DNA of 54,591 nt from Candidatus Heteroruminococcus faecigallinarum (GTDB lineage: Bacteria; Bacillota; Clostridia; Oscillospirales; Ruminococcaceae): positions 1 through 54,591 of the forward strand of contig CAJFKV010000009.1 in assembly GCA_904387055.1 (NCBI GenBank), read 5' to 3'. Below, piece after piece: positions 36,562-45,036 of the stretch. Position 1 is the stretch's first letter. Each line of letters opens with the position of its first letter. The translations under genes and the position numbers were made by a program. The notes below the pieces were generated by a model. That model did no database searches and was not told the DNA's origin. It saw nothing but the letters and a program-made list of their open reading frames with translations.

Positions 36562-36984
36562 TTACTGCACGTTCTTCGTCGGGGCCTCCAACAACTGGGC
36601 CACCGTATACCGTTTCAGCTGTTGATCCAGCTCCTCCTGCAGCTGCCGCAAATGGCAGTGGATGGAGCATTCCCCCTTGTTCTCTGCCCGCCAGCTGCAG
36701 GCATACCCCTCATCCATGCAGGCGTTGATCCGCCAATTTTCCCCCATGGCAGTCAAGAGATCATACAACGTCAGCTGCCGAAGGTCAGCTTTCAGCTCAT
36801 ATCCGCCGTCCGCGCCTCTGGTAATCTGCAAAATCCCCGCATTGGACAGTTTCTTCAACAATTTATAGGCGAACTGTGCCGGAATGGCCTCCTGCTCACA
36901 GATCTCCTTCTGGGTAATCTTTCGGCCGCAGGAGAGGGTCCGCAAGGTGCGCAGCGCATAATCGGTCTCCCGTGTGATCAGCAA
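36562..36984 (-). CDS. Rrf2-family transcriptional regulator
   Basis: This 140-aa protein has the Rrf2 winged helix-turn-helix (residues 1-60: ITRETDYALRTLRTL, EAIPAQFAYKLLKKLSNAGILQITRGADGGYEL). A cysteine-bearing loop follows, with Cys89, Cys96, Cys106 and Cys110. The spacing differs from IscR (three Cys at 5-residue intervals), but an Fe–S cluster is plausible. Rrf2 regulators sense iron–sulfur status, nitric oxide or cysteine. No isc/suf genes are adjacent; scfB lies upstream on the same strand but behind a terminator. It has its own promoter. Confidence 0.92.
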   Translation of the reverse strand: MLITRETDYALRTLRTLSCGRKITQKEICEQEAIPAQFAYKLLKKLSNAGILQITRGADGGYELKADLRQLTLYDLLTAMGENWRINACMDEGYACSWRAENKGECSIHCHLRQLQEELDQQLKRYTVAQLLEAPTKNVQ

Positions 36985-37013
36985 CGGTCTCCCTCCTTCT
37001 ATGAACTGGATTC

Positions 37014-37043
37014 ATTATAGCCAATGAGGACACAAGATGTCAA
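37014..37043 (-). promoter_or_regulatory. Promoter of the Rrf2 gene
   Basis: Minus-strand TTGACA (37038-37043), 18 nt, TATAAT (37014-37019). Confidence 0.8.
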
Positions 37044-37080
37044 GATTTTGCAAAGCCAACCAACACACCTTATTTTTACA

Positions 37081-37119
37081 AAGTCCGGCCCGGACAGAAA
37101 AACTGCCCGGGCCGGACTT
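37081..37119 (-). terminator. Terminator after scfB
   Basis: AAGTCCGGCCCGG (37081-37093) pairs with CCGGGCCGGACTT (37106-37118). On the minus strand it is followed by TGTAAAAATAAGG, a weak U-tract. Confidence 0.65.
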
Positions 37120-37138
37120 TGTCTACAATTCTTCTTCT

Positions 37139-38521
37139 TTAACGATCCTTTTCCTCCGCCAAGGCGGCCTGGATCATAATGGCGCACTCGATTCTCTTGC
37201 GGAACAGCTGGCAGCCGTAGTCGTAGACACCGTTGATCGATCCGGTGGCGTGGTAGGCATTGGCGGCACAGCCACCGCTGCAATAGAGGCGGGCCCAGCA
37301 GCTTTGGCATTCCTTGCGGGTATAGGCGTTGCACAGCTTGAACTGATCCCGCAGGGCGGTATTGGTCACGCCGTCCCACACATTCCCCATGCTATACCGG
37401 GAATCCCCCACAAATTGATGGCAGGGAAACAGCTCTCCCCAGGGGGTGACGGCCAGGTACTCGGTACCGGAGCCGCAGCCGGTAATCCGCTTGTAGATGC
37501 AGGGGCCGCCGCTCAGGTCCAGCATGTAATGATAGAAGGTGAAGCCCCGGCCCTCCTTCTCCCGGCGGATCATTTCCTTGGCCAGGATTTCGTACTGATC
37601 GAAGAGACCGGGCAGGTCCTCCTCGGTGAGGGCGTAGGGGTCACCGGGGGCGCAGACCACCGGCTCCATGGACAGCTGGGTAAAACCCAGGTCCGCCATG
37701 TGGAAGACGTCGTTGGTAAAATCGGTGTTGTAGTGGGTAAAGGTTCCCCGGACATAATACCCCTGCTCGTTGCGGCTCTTGGCCAGCTGCTGGAACTTGG
37801 GGACGATGACATCGTAGCTGCCCTTGCCTCCCACCGTCCGGCGCAGGCGGTCGTGAATCTCCTTGCGGCCGTCCAGGCTCAACACCACATTGTGCATCTC
37901 CTTGTTGAGGAAGTCGTCCACCTCCTCGTTGAGGAGCATCCCATTGGTGGTAAGGGTGAAGCGGAATTTCTTGTTGTGGATCGGCTCCTGCTGGCGGGCA
38001 TAGGCCACCAGCTTCTTGACCACCTCCCAGTTCATGAGAGGCTCCCCGCCGAAGAAATCCACCTCCAGGTTCTTCCGGCTGCCCGAATGGGCGATGAGGA
38101 AATCCAGGGCCTGCTTGCCCACGTCAAAGGACATGAGGGCCCGCTCCCCCTGGTATTTTCCCTGGCTGGCAAAGCAGTAGTCGCAGGTGAGATTGCAGGT
38201 ATGGGCCACATGGAGGCAGAGGGCCTTGATAACCGTATTCCTCGCCTTGAAGTCAAACGCCATCCCCTCATACTGATCGGGGGCAAAGAGCTTGCCATCC
38301 TCTTTCAGATGGTCCACCGCCCGGATGGTTTCCCAGACCTCTTCCTCGGTCACATCCGGCTGCTCCCCGTATTTCTCCAGCATCCGGCGGACAATCTCCT
38401 CCCGGTCGGTCGTTTCATACAGGGCGATCACATCATAGGCCAGGGGGTCCACCACATGGACCGAGCCGCTGTACACATCCAGCACAATGTTATAGCCGTT
38501 CAGTTGATATTGATGAATCAT
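37139..38521 (-). CDS. scfB: Thioether cross-link-forming SCIFF peptide maturase (radical SAM/SPASM)
   Basis: This 460-aa radical SAM enzyme forms sulfur-to-alpha-carbon thioether bridges in the SCIFF precursor. An N-terminal RiPP-recognition-like domain (about 1-90) is followed by the radical SAM motif CNLTCDYC (Cys109, 113, 116) and the GGEPLMNW motif. C-terminal SPASM cysteines for auxiliary [4Fe-4S] clusters are CGSGTEYLAVTPWGELFPC and CQSCWARLYCSGGC. ATG at 38521 gives the family-typical start MIHQYQLNGYNIVLDV; upstream codons are non-conserved and overlap a terminator. The precursor gene scfA lies 95 nt upstream. Confidence 0.96.
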   Translation of the reverse strand: MIHQYQLNGYNIVLDVYSGSVHVVDPLAYDVIALYETTDREEIVRRMLEKYGEQPDVTEEEVWETIRAVDHLKEDGKLFAPDQYEGMAFDFKARNTVIKALCLHVAHTCNLTCDYCFASQGKYQGERALMSFDVGKQALDFLIAHSGSRKNLEVDFFGGEPLMNWEVVKKLVAYARQQEPIHNKKFRFTLTTNGMLLNEEVDDFLNKEMHNVVLSLDGRKEIHDRLRRTVGGKGSYDVIVPKFQQLAKSRNEQGYYVRGTFTHYNTDFTNDVFHMADLGFTQLSMEPVVCAPGDPYALTEEDLPGLFDQYEILAKEMIRREKEGRGFTFYHYMLDLSGGPCIYKRITGCGSGTEYLAVTPWGELFPCHQFVGDSRYSMGNVWDGVTNTALRDQFKLCNAYTRKECQSCWARLYCSGGCAANAYHATGSINGVYDYGCQLFRKRIECAIMIQAALAEEKDR

Positions 38522-38550
38522 AGCGTCTCCATTCTCGGCGGTTTTTTCGC

Positions 38551-38596
38551 AAAAAAAACACCGCCGGCCCACTCAACGAGCCCAGGCCGGACGGTG
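38551..38596 (-). terminator. Terminator between scfA and scfB
   Basis: CACCGCCGGCC (38559-38569) pairs with GGCCGG-A-CGGTG (38585-38596, one bulge). On the minus strand it is followed by eight U. It would make the precursor mRNA far more abundant than the maturase mRNA. Confidence 0.85.
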
Positions 38597-38616
38597 CGCT
38601 TTCTTTTGCCGGTTGT

Positions 38617-38769
38617 TTACTTCTTCTCCAGGCACTTCTCACACTGCTGGTTGGCCACGCCGCAGGAGGTCTTGCAGGCGGACTGGCAGGAAGTCTGGCA
38701 CTCGCCGCAGCCGCCGTTCTTGGCGCTCTGGGACAGGTTCCGGGTATTTAGGGTCTTGATTCTTTCCAT
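38617..38769 (-). CDS. scfA: SCIFF precursor peptide (six-cysteines-in-forty-five), here with seven Cys
   Basis: This 50-aa ribosomal peptide precursor begins MERIKTLNTRNLSQSA, the conserved SCIFF leader, and continues into a Cys-rich core with CGECQTSC and QSACKTSC. Cysteines are at 21, 24, 28, 32, 36, 43 and 46. The family name refers to six; the extra Cys46 lies in a tail CEKCLEKK. ATG at 38769 has AAAGGAG 10 nt upstream. It has its own consensus-like promoter and precedes scfB. SCIFF is near-universal in Clostridia, but its biological role is unknown. Confidence 0.95.
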   Translation of the reverse strand: MERIKTLNTRNLSQSAKNGGCGECQTSCQSACKTSCGVANQQCEKCLEKK

Positions 38770-38853
38770 TATGACACAACTCCTTTAAGTAATTGCAGAC
38801 ATCTGCAAGGCGGCCGGCCCCAGGGGGAAGGCACACACCTCTGTATGGTATCT

Positions 38854-38882
38854 ATTCTACCCAAAAAGGGGCCTTCTGTCAA
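38854..38882 (-). promoter_or_regulatory. Promoter of scfA
   Basis: Minus-strand TTGACA (38877-38882), 17 nt, TAGAAT (38854-38859). Confidence 0.75.
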
Positions 38883-38906
38883 TTCCCCAATTTCCCCTCC
38901 CGGCCG

Positions 38907-40343
38907 CTAGGCCAGGGAACGGACCACCTCCAGCTCCTCAGGCAGGCGGCCGCTGGTGCTGTGCAGCTCCACTCCGGAGGACGCCATCTCTGCCAAGGAA
39001 CGGAGAACCGCCCCCGTCACCTGCTGGCCCGGAGCCAGCAGGGGGATTCCCGGCGGATAGGCCCACACATATTCCCGGCAGATGGCGCCGGCGCTCCTGG
39101 ACAGGGGAACCAGGCGGCCCGGGGCCTTCCGCGCCGCCGCGATGGTAAGGATCTGGGGCGGGGCTTCCGGGAGGGAGACCGTCTCTTCGGCAGGGCGGCG
39201 TTCCACCTGGCCGTCGATCGTCAGCAGCGCCCGGGCCAGCCGGTCCATCCCCTCCTCCCGATCCCACAGGCCGGTCATGGCCAGGGCATACTCCCCCTGG
39301 GCCATCTCCAACTCCAGGGCATACCGCTCCCGCAGCTGGTTTTTCAGCTGGGGGCCGGTGAGGGAGGTCCCCCGGGTGGAGATGACCAGCTTGCTGGGGT
39401 CCATCCCCCAAAAGGCGGGATGCTCCGCCGGGCGGTCCTTCCCATTGCAGAGGACCCGCAGCCGCTCCAATCCTTCCACCTGCCGGGAGAACCGGGCCAG
39501 CCGGTCCTTCCACCGGGGGAACCACTCGCTCCCTTCCTCCTCCACCAGGCGGATACACTGGTCGATGGAGGCCATCAGTGGGTAGGAGGGGCTGCTGCTC
39601 TGGAAGATGGACAGCTGACGAGCCACCTCTTCCTCCGCCACCAGCTCCCCCTGGAGATGGAGGAGGGCGGTCTGGGTCAGGCTGGGCAGGGTCTTGTGCA
39701 GGCTCTGGACCACCAGGTCGGCCCCCGCCGCCACCGCCCCGGGGCCGAAGGCGGAGGAAACCCCCAGATGGGCCCCGTGGGCCTCGTCCACCAGGAGGGG
39801 AATCCCCCGGCGGTGGCAGAGGGCGGCGATGGCCCCCACATCGCTGAGAACCCCTTCGTAGGTGGGAGAGGTGAGGATCACCAGGGCAATCTGGGGATCC
39901 CGGTCCAGGGCCTCCTCCACCTGCCGGGGAGACAAGCTTCCCCAGATGCCGGAGGACCGGTCCACCGGCGGGGTGAGGTACACCGGGCGCAGCCGGCACA
40001 GCTCGATGCCATGGAAGACCGACCGGTGACAGTTGCGGGCCGTCAGCACCCGGCTGCCCTCCGGAGCCGCCGCCCGGATGGCTGCCAGAATGCCGCAGGT
40101 GCTCCCCCCTACCAGGAAAAAAGCCCTCCTGCTTCCCCACAACCTTGCTGCCCGCTCCATTCCCGCCTGGAGAATCCCCCCCGGGTGGTGGAGATCGTCG
40201 AAGCCGTCGATCTCGGTGATGTCCAGCCGCCAGGGCAGGCCGTCCTCCCGGGGCGGGTTCCGCTTGTGCCCCGGCATGTGGAAGGGATAGGCGCCCTCCC
40301 GGCTGTAGCGCTGCAGGTTTTCAAGAAGGGAATCTTGTTTCAT
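38907..40343 (-). CDS. Orn/Lys/Arg decarboxylase-family PLP enzyme
   Basis: This 478-aa fold-type I PLP enzyme resembles the YaaO/SpeA-like group of Firmicutes. The N-terminus has FHMPGHKRNPP and DITEIDGFDDLHHP. The PLP site shows GGSTCGILAAI, the aspartate in VDEAHGAHLG, and the Schiff-base lysine in VVQSLHKTLPSLTQTA. The C-terminal domain ends YPPGIPLLAPGQ. It would decarboxylate arginine, lysine or ornithine to a polyamine precursor; the substrate is not determined here. Its start overlaps the end of the upstream gene by 23 nt, so the two are translationally coupled. Confidence 0.94.
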   Translation of the reverse strand: MKQDSLLENLQRYSREGAYPFHMPGHKRNPPREDGLPWRLDITEIDGFDDLHHPGGILQAGMERAARLWGSRRAFFLVGGSTCGILAAIRAAAPEGSRVLTARNCHRSVFHGIELCRLRPVYLTPPVDRSSGIWGSLSPRQVEEALDRDPQIALVILTSPTYEGVLSDVGAIAALCHRRGIPLLVDEAHGAHLGVSSAFGPGAVAAGADLVVQSLHKTLPSLTQTALLHLQGELVAEEEVARQLSIFQSSSPSYPLMASIDQCIRLVEEEGSEWFPRWKDRLARFSRQVEGLERLRVLCNGKDRPAEHPAFWGMDPSKLVISTRGTSLTGPQLKNQLRERYALELEMAQGEYALAMTGLWDREEGMDRLARALLTIDGQVERRPAEETVSLPEAPPQILTIAAARKAPGRLVPLSRSAGAICREYVWAYPPGIPLLAPGQQVTGAVLRSLAEMASSGVELHSTSGRLPEELEVVRSLA

Positions 40344-40824
40344 CGTTCTCTCTCCTGTTTGGTTGGTCCGCCGGACGGCGGCAGCTCGTTTCCCGGCGGC
40401 GGTCCGTCCTCCCCTTTCCCTTTCCGCCGCCCAGGGAGGGGACCGCCAGGAGCAGGGAAACCGCCAGGATGGACGCAGGCGTGGCCGATATGCTGGGCAT
40501 CCAGCTGTCCACCGCCGTCATCACCAGGGCCGTCGCCCCTGCATCCAGAAAGAAGCCCAGGGCCCGCGCTCCTTTGGGCGGCAGCTTTCCCCGCGCCAGC
40601 AGCACCTTGGGAAGGGCGGCGGCCATCACCTCCAGGGGAAAGCCCGCCAGCGCCGCAATCCCAAAGAAGAGGACCAGGCTTCCCACCGACCGGTACCGAA
40701 GACCCAGAAAGGCCATCGCCGCCCCGCCAGCGATGGCGATCCCCGTCAGGATCCCCAGCACCAGCAGCGCCAGAATCCCGTAGCTGAGGAAGCGGGCGGC
40801 CAGATCCTTGATTGGTTTGCCCAT
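40321..40824 (-). CDS. YrvL-like small membrane protein
   Basis: This 167-aa protein has about four hydrophobic segments (residues 14-36, 46-68, 88-105, 115-132). The pattern AVDSWMPSISATPASILAVSLLLA resembles the YrvL family, a putative regulator of YrzI-type toxins in Bacillus. The family assignment is by eye. The C-terminal 35 residues are strongly basic and polar (GKGKGRTDRRRETSCRRP). Its last 23 nt overlap the decarboxylase start. No clear promoter was found upstream. Confidence 0.72.
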   Translation of the reverse strand: MGKPIKDLAARFLSYGILALLVLGILTGIAIAGGAAMAFLGLRYRSVGSLVLFFGIAALAGFPLEVMAAALPKVLLARGKLPPKGARALGFFLDAGATALVMTAVDSWMPSISATPASILAVSLLLAVPSLGGGKGKGRTDRRRETSCRRPADQPNRRENDETRFPS

Positions 40825-40904
40825 GGAATTCTCCTTCCTGTCCCCAGGGAAGGGATTTTTCTTTATCTTACCACAACCGCCGCTGGGAGAAAAGCACCCG
40901 GACC

Positions 40905-40942
40905 CAAAACAAGAAACGCCCCGGACTGCTCTTGTCCGGGGC
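40905..40942 (-). terminator. Terminator after the dipeptidase gene
   Basis: GCCCCGGAC (40918-40926) pairs with GTCCGGGGC (40934-40942). On the minus strand it is followed by GTTTCTTGTTTT. Confidence 0.85.
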
Positions 40943-40955
40943 CGCCAGTGCCTGT

Positions 40956-41918
40956 TTACAGCATCTGCACCAGGCGAAGGAAATTGCCTCGGCAGATCTT
41001 TTCCAGCTCCTCCCGGGAAAACCCCCGGCGAGTTAGGGCATTCAGAAGGTTGCCGGTATCCCCCAAGCTCTCCAGCCCCCGGGTAACACAGCTGATGGAA
41101 GGGTCGGTGCCTACGTCGTCCAAAAAGTCCACCAGGTCGAAGCCCAAGGCCACATAGTCCGTCCCTACCAGATCGGCGGCGTAGGCTACATGGTCGGCGT
41201 AGCGCTCCACTGTCTGGCTTTCTTCCTCCAGGTCCAGGAAAGGGGCGTAGGCGTTGATGCCCAGAACGCCATTGTGCTGGGCGATGGCACGGATTTGGTC
41301 ATCGCTGTAGTTACGGGGATGAGGGCAAAGGGCTTTGCAGCTGCCGTGAGAAACCATGAAGGGTCCATCGGTGAGTTCCATGGCATCCCAGAAGGTCTGC
41401 CGGCTGGCGTGGGCCAGATCCAGGATCATCCCCAGGCGATGGATCTCCCGAACACAGTCCCGCCCCAGAGATGTGAGCCCCTGGCCGGAGCTGTCCCCAG
41501 CCCCGGCAGCCAAATCGTTGGTCTCGTTCCAGGTGAGGCTGGCTTCCCGCAGCCCCAGCCGGTAGAGGTCTTCCAGCCGGGAAAGATCCCCCTCCAGGAA
41601 ACTGAGTCCCTCCGCTCCCAGGATAAGGGCGTGCTTACCCGCCCTTACAGCGGCGGAATACTCTTCTGCCGTCCGGACCACCTGAACCAGGTCGCCACAT
41701 TCCTCCAGCTCCGCTGCCATCTGGCAGAAGATGGACTCCGCCTGGCGGACCGGGGGCAGCATCCCCTCCGGGTCCACCCACACCGGGTAGAACCCTCCCT
41801 CCACGCCTCCGGCTTCCCACCGGGGCTGGTGTACAGTACGGATCACCTGCCGCAGCCCCCGCCGCCGTTTTTCATCCACATCCTCCCACAGGTCGGAGTG
41901 GCCGTCAAAAATGTTCAT
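40956..41918 (-). CDS. Dipeptidase, peptidase family M19
   Basis: This 320-aa enzyme belongs to the membrane/renal dipeptidase family (M19), binuclear zinc enzymes that hydrolyse dipeptides, including those with a D-residue or dehydro C-terminus. Metal-ligand motifs are the N-terminal DGHSDLW (H-x-D), the glutamate in LGAEGLSFLEG, the histidine in LDLAHASRQTFWDAME and VSHGSCKAL. The chosen ATG at 41918 has GAGGTGA upstream; earlier codons overlap the preceding gene. It starts 10 nt after the YjiH-family gene, so they form one unit. Cytoplasmic, as no signal peptide is seen. Confidence 0.95.
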   Translation of the reverse strand: MNIFDGHSDLWEDVDEKRRRGLRQVIRTVHQPRWEAGGVEGGFYPVWVDPEGMLPPVRQAESIFCQMAAELEECGDLVQVVRTAEEYSAAVRAGKHALILGAEGLSFLEGDLSRLEDLYRLGLREASLTWNETNDLAAGAGDSSGQGLTSLGRDCVREIHRLGMILDLAHASRQTFWDAMELTDGPFMVSHGSCKALCPHPRNYSDDQIRAIAQHNGVLGINAYAPFLDLEEESQTVERYADHVAYAADLVGTDYVALGFDLVDFLDDVGTDPSISCVTRGLESLGDTGNLLNALTRRGFSREELEKICRGNFLRLVQML

Positions 41919-41928
41919 GGCCGTCACC

Positions 41929-43299
41929 TCACGCCGGGATCTGGAAGAGGATGGCCAACACCTTGAGGATGGGCAGGGCGATAATGGTTTTTTCAATGAA
42001 GATGACCACCAGGTGCCAGAACTTTACCGGGATTTGGGACATAAGCATGATAGGGCCCACCTCGGACATATAGATGATCTGGATCAGGGACAAAACACAG
42101 ATAATAACCCGCGTCTGCACCGAGGCAATCTCCCCGGAGATGAGCGCAGGAATGAGCATATCCGCAAATCCAGCCACGGTGGCGGGGGCAGCAGCTGCCG
42201 CCTCGGGTACCTGGAGCAGTTCCAGATAATAGCGGAAGGGGATGGACAACCAATCAAAGACAGGGGTATAGGTAGCCACCACCAGGCCCACAGTGCCGAT
42301 GACCATCACCACCGGCAGAACCGAAAAGACCACACCGGAGGCGAAATCCACGCTGCGGTTTACCAAACTTCTCAGCCCTTGTCCCTGGAATGCCTGGGCC
42401 TTTTGTACTGCCAGCTGCACGGCGAACTGAAATGTTCCCATCTCCTCCGGCTTGTCGTTCTCCTGATTCTCCTGCTGCCCTTTGTAGTAGGTATTTTCAA
42501 TGGAGGCCAGGGGCCAGATGCGGCACATGATCACCGTGGACAGAAAACCGGTGATGAACATCATTGCCACAATAGGAATGAAGTAATCTTCCACCGCCAG
42601 AATGGTGGAAATAATGTACCAATAGGCGATGCCGGTTGCGGAAAAGCAGGTAGCGATGATGGCTGCCTCCCGCCCGGTGTAGTAGCCGTGAACATACTGG
42701 TCGTTGGTAACCATTACTCCCAGGTTTTGATCGCCCACAAAGGAGGTGATCACATCAATCATGCTGCGGCCGGGAATATGGAGCAGAGGACGAGCGACCC
42801 CTCGGCAAAGGGTTCCGCAGAATTCCATGAGGCCGAAGTCCAGCAGAAAGGGGACAAAGAACGAGGCTACGATAAACCAGACCATGATGTTGGCGCAGAG
42901 GTCCAGCATGGTGCCGCCGGTGTCACCACTGGTGATGATCTCGGTGCCTATCTGGAAGAGAACCATCACCGCCAGAACTGCCCCCACCAGCCGCAGCACC
43001 GTCTCCAGCCTGCCGGGAAGGAAGGTCCTCTTGAGCAGCGGATGTTTATCCAGCCAGGCTGGCTTGAAAACCGTGCACAGCACCGTCACGACGGCGGTGA
43101 AAACCATCAGCGCCGTCGCCAGATACGGCGTGCAGAAAAGCAGCGCATCGCCAATCTTGGTGAGCAAAATACCCATCACAATACCGCTCTGTTCCTCGGT
43201 GGAAATGGGGCAGAGGAATAAAAAAGCGCCGATCAAGGCCGGGATAATAAAGGTCAGCAGATTTTTGCGCGTCAGAACAATGGGTTCAAATTTTTTCAT
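41929..43299 (-). CDS. YjiH-family membrane protein (nucleoside-recognition/Gate type)
   Basis: This 456-aa integral membrane protein has about ten hydrophobic segments. The N-terminus MKKFEPIVLTRKNLLTFIIPALIGAF and the motif SFVGDQNLGVMVTNDQYVHGYYTGREAA identify the YjiH family, annotated with the Gate/nucleoside-recognition domain. These are presumed transporters with unknown substrate. ATG at 43299 has AGAGGAGG upstream. Cotranscribed with an M19 dipeptidase, it may import the dipeptide or export the product. The promoter (43343-43371) carries a perfect 16-bp palindrome over its -10 box. Confidence 0.9.
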   Translation of the reverse strand: MKKFEPIVLTRKNLLTFIIPALIGAFLFLCPISTEEQSGIVMGILLTKIGDALLFCTPYLATALMVFTAVVTVLCTVFKPAWLDKHPLLKRTFLPGRLETVLRLVGAVLAVMVLFQIGTEIITSGDTGGTMLDLCANIMVWFIVASFFVPFLLDFGLMEFCGTLCRGVARPLLHIPGRSMIDVITSFVGDQNLGVMVTNDQYVHGYYTGREAAIIATCFSATGIAYWYIISTILAVEDYFIPIVAMMFITGFLSTVIMCRIWPLASIENTYYKGQQENQENDKPEEMGTFQFAVQLAVQKAQAFQGQGLRSLVNRSVDFASGVVFSVLPVVMVIGTVGLVVATYTPVFDWLSIPFRYYLELLQVPEAAAAAPATVAGFADMLIPALISGEIASVQTRVIICVLSLIQIIYMSEVGPIMLMSQIPVKFWHLVVIFIEKTIIALPILKVLAILFQIPA

Positions 43300-43338
43300 C
43301 TTGGCATTCCTCCTCTTTTTTGTCTGTTTGTCCAATGG

Positions 43339-43354
43339 TTTCAGTATACTGAAA
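43339..43354. promoter_or_regulatory. Perfect 16-bp palindromic operator candidate over the YjiH-gene promoter
   Basis: TTTCAGTATACTGAAA is fully self-complementary and contains the -10 box (TATACT on the minus strand). A repressor bound here would block transcription of the YjiH–dipeptidase unit. Confidence 0.6.
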
Positions 43355-43371
43355 AAGAGGAGCAAAAGCAA
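43343..43371 (-). promoter_or_regulatory. Promoter of the YjiH–dipeptidase unit
   Basis: Minus-strand TTGCTT (43366-43371), 17 nt, TATACT (43343-43348). Confidence 0.7.
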
Positions 43372-43429
43372 GTATAAATATGCTTTTTTATTTATAAAAA
43401 TAACACTCGCAATTTGAAACACCTACAGC

Positions 43430-43469
43430 CAAAAGCGACCCCCCAGGCCGTACAGCCTGGGGGGTCGCT
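43430..43469 (-). terminator. Terminator after the YfcC-family gene
   Basis: A perfect 15-bp stem, AGCGACCCCCCAGGC (43434-43448) with GCCTGGGGGGTCGCT (43455-43469), followed on the minus strand by TTTTGG. Confidence 0.9.
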
Positions 43470-43494
43470 CGTTCACACAGAAAAATGGGAAATT

Positions 43495-44982
43495 CTATAC
43501 AATGACCGCGATGCTCATGGTCACCATGACAATCAGGGACAGGATGACACACAGCTTGAGGGCAAACTTCAAGAAGCGGTCGTAGGGGATGCGGCAGAGG
43601 GCCAGCGAGCCCATCAGAATGCCGCTGGTGGGGGTAATCAGGTTCATCAACCCGGCCGAGGTGGAGAAGGCGGTGACCACCAGATCCCGGCTCACGCCCA
43701 CAAAGTCGGCCAGCGGCGCCATGATGGGCATGGACAGGGTGGCCAGACCGGAGGTAGAGGGTACCAGGAAAGCCATGGGCAGATAGAACAGGTAGGCAAG
43801 GTTCACAAAGGGAACCGCGCCCAGGGAGGTCAGGTGGGTTTCGCCCCAGTGAAGGATGGTGGCAGTCATGCCGCCGGCGGACATCACCGCGGTAATGCCC
43901 CGGGAAATACCGATGATAAGGGATACCTCCAGCAGGCCCTGGGCGCCTTTCATAAAGGAAGCGATGAAGTCGTCCTGCTTCATTCCATAGAAAATGCCGA
44001 TGATGATGGCTGCAAAGAGGAAGACCAGGCCCATCTCGCCAAACCACCAGTCGCCCAACGGCACCACATGGCCCAGCAAGGTCCCCAGCACAGGAATCCC
44101 CAGCAGGAAGTTGTTGATGTCCTCAAAAATGGTGATGCCAAACTTGGACGCCCAGGGAATTACGCCAAGCACCATGATGATAAAGGACAAGGCGAAGACA
44201 ACCAGAACCACCTTCCGCTTGTGGTCCAGAGGCGGGGCTTCCACCCCTTTATTCCGCTGGAAGTAGGCCTCGTTCTGCTCCCGCATATCGGCAATGATGC
44301 TGACAGAGGGATCCGCCTTTACCCTTTTGGCATAGCGCATAATATAAAGAATGCCGGCTGCCTCCAGCGCCACAAAGAAGAAGATCCGCATGCCCAGGCC
44401 ATCGCCGATGGTGATCCCCGCAAAACCGGATGCAATGCCGGTAGAGAAGGGGTTGGTAGTGGACGCCATATACCCGATGCCGGTCCCCAGGAAGATGGTC
44501 ACCATAGCCGTGAAGGCATCGTACCCTGCAGCCAGGAAAACGGGGATAATCATCAAATAGAATGCCACCGTTTCCTCGCCCATACCAAAGATGGTGCCTC
44601 CCAAACCAAAGACGACCATCAAAATGGGAATCATGATGTGGTCTTTACCATTCAGCTTCCGCACCACCGCCGCGATGCCCGCATCGATGGCGCCTGTTTT
44701 CATAACGATCTCCAGGAAGCCGCCCATGATGAGCAGGAACAGCATAATGTCCGACGCCTCATAAAATCCGTTGACCGGCGCCATAATCACTTCCCACAGG
44801 CCCTGGGGATTTTTCTCGGTTTCCTGATAGGTGCCGGCAATGGGTTCCAGGCTGGAAGCCTCCGGATCTACATAATCATAGGTACCTGCCGGAACAATCC
44901 AGGTCAGGATTGCCACCGCCACAATCACTGCAAACAGAGTGATAAACGCGTTTGGCATCTGGAATGATTTTTTCTTCTTCAT
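43495..44982 (-). CDS. YfcC-family C4-dicarboxylate/basic amino acid anaerobic carrier
   Basis: This 495-aa protein has about twelve membrane segments and the YfcC/DcuC-superfamily marks. These are the N-terminus KKSFQMPNAFITLFAVIVAVAI, the periplasmic loop YDYVDPEASSLEPIAGTYQ, GMGEETVAFY, ASTTNPFSTGIASGFAGI and LITPTSGILMGSLAL. Family members carry C4-dicarboxylates, basic amino acids or acetate in different species. ATG at 44982 has AGAGGAG upstream. It lies 54 nt after the amidohydrolase gene, probably in the same transcript, and likely imports that enzyme's substrate. Confidence 0.92.
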   Translation of the reverse strand: MKKKKSFQMPNAFITLFAVIVAVAILTWIVPAGTYDYVDPEASSLEPIAGTYQETEKNPQGLWEVIMAPVNGFYEASDIMLFLLIMGGFLEIVMKTGAIDAGIAAVVRKLNGKDHIMIPILMVVFGLGGTIFGMGEETVAFYLMIIPVFLAAGYDAFTAMVTIFLGTGIGYMASTTNPFSTGIASGFAGITIGDGLGMRIFFFVALEAAGILYIMRYAKRVKADPSVSIIADMREQNEAYFQRNKGVEAPPLDHKRKVVLVVFALSFIIMVLGVIPWASKFGITIFEDINNFLLGIPVLGTLLGHVVPLGDWWFGEMGLVFLFAAIIIGIFYGMKQDDFIASFMKGAQGLLEVSLIIGISRGITAVMSAGGMTATILHWGETHLTSLGAVPFVNLAYLFYLPMAFLVPSTSGLATLSMPIMAPLADFVGVSRDLVVTAFSTSAGLMNLITPTSGILMGSLALCRIPYDRFLKFALKLCVILSLIVMVTMSIAVIV

Positions 44983-45036
44983 CGTTCGCTCCTCTCTTTC
45001 ACACATCCCGTAACCTTCCGCAGATCTTGAAAACGC

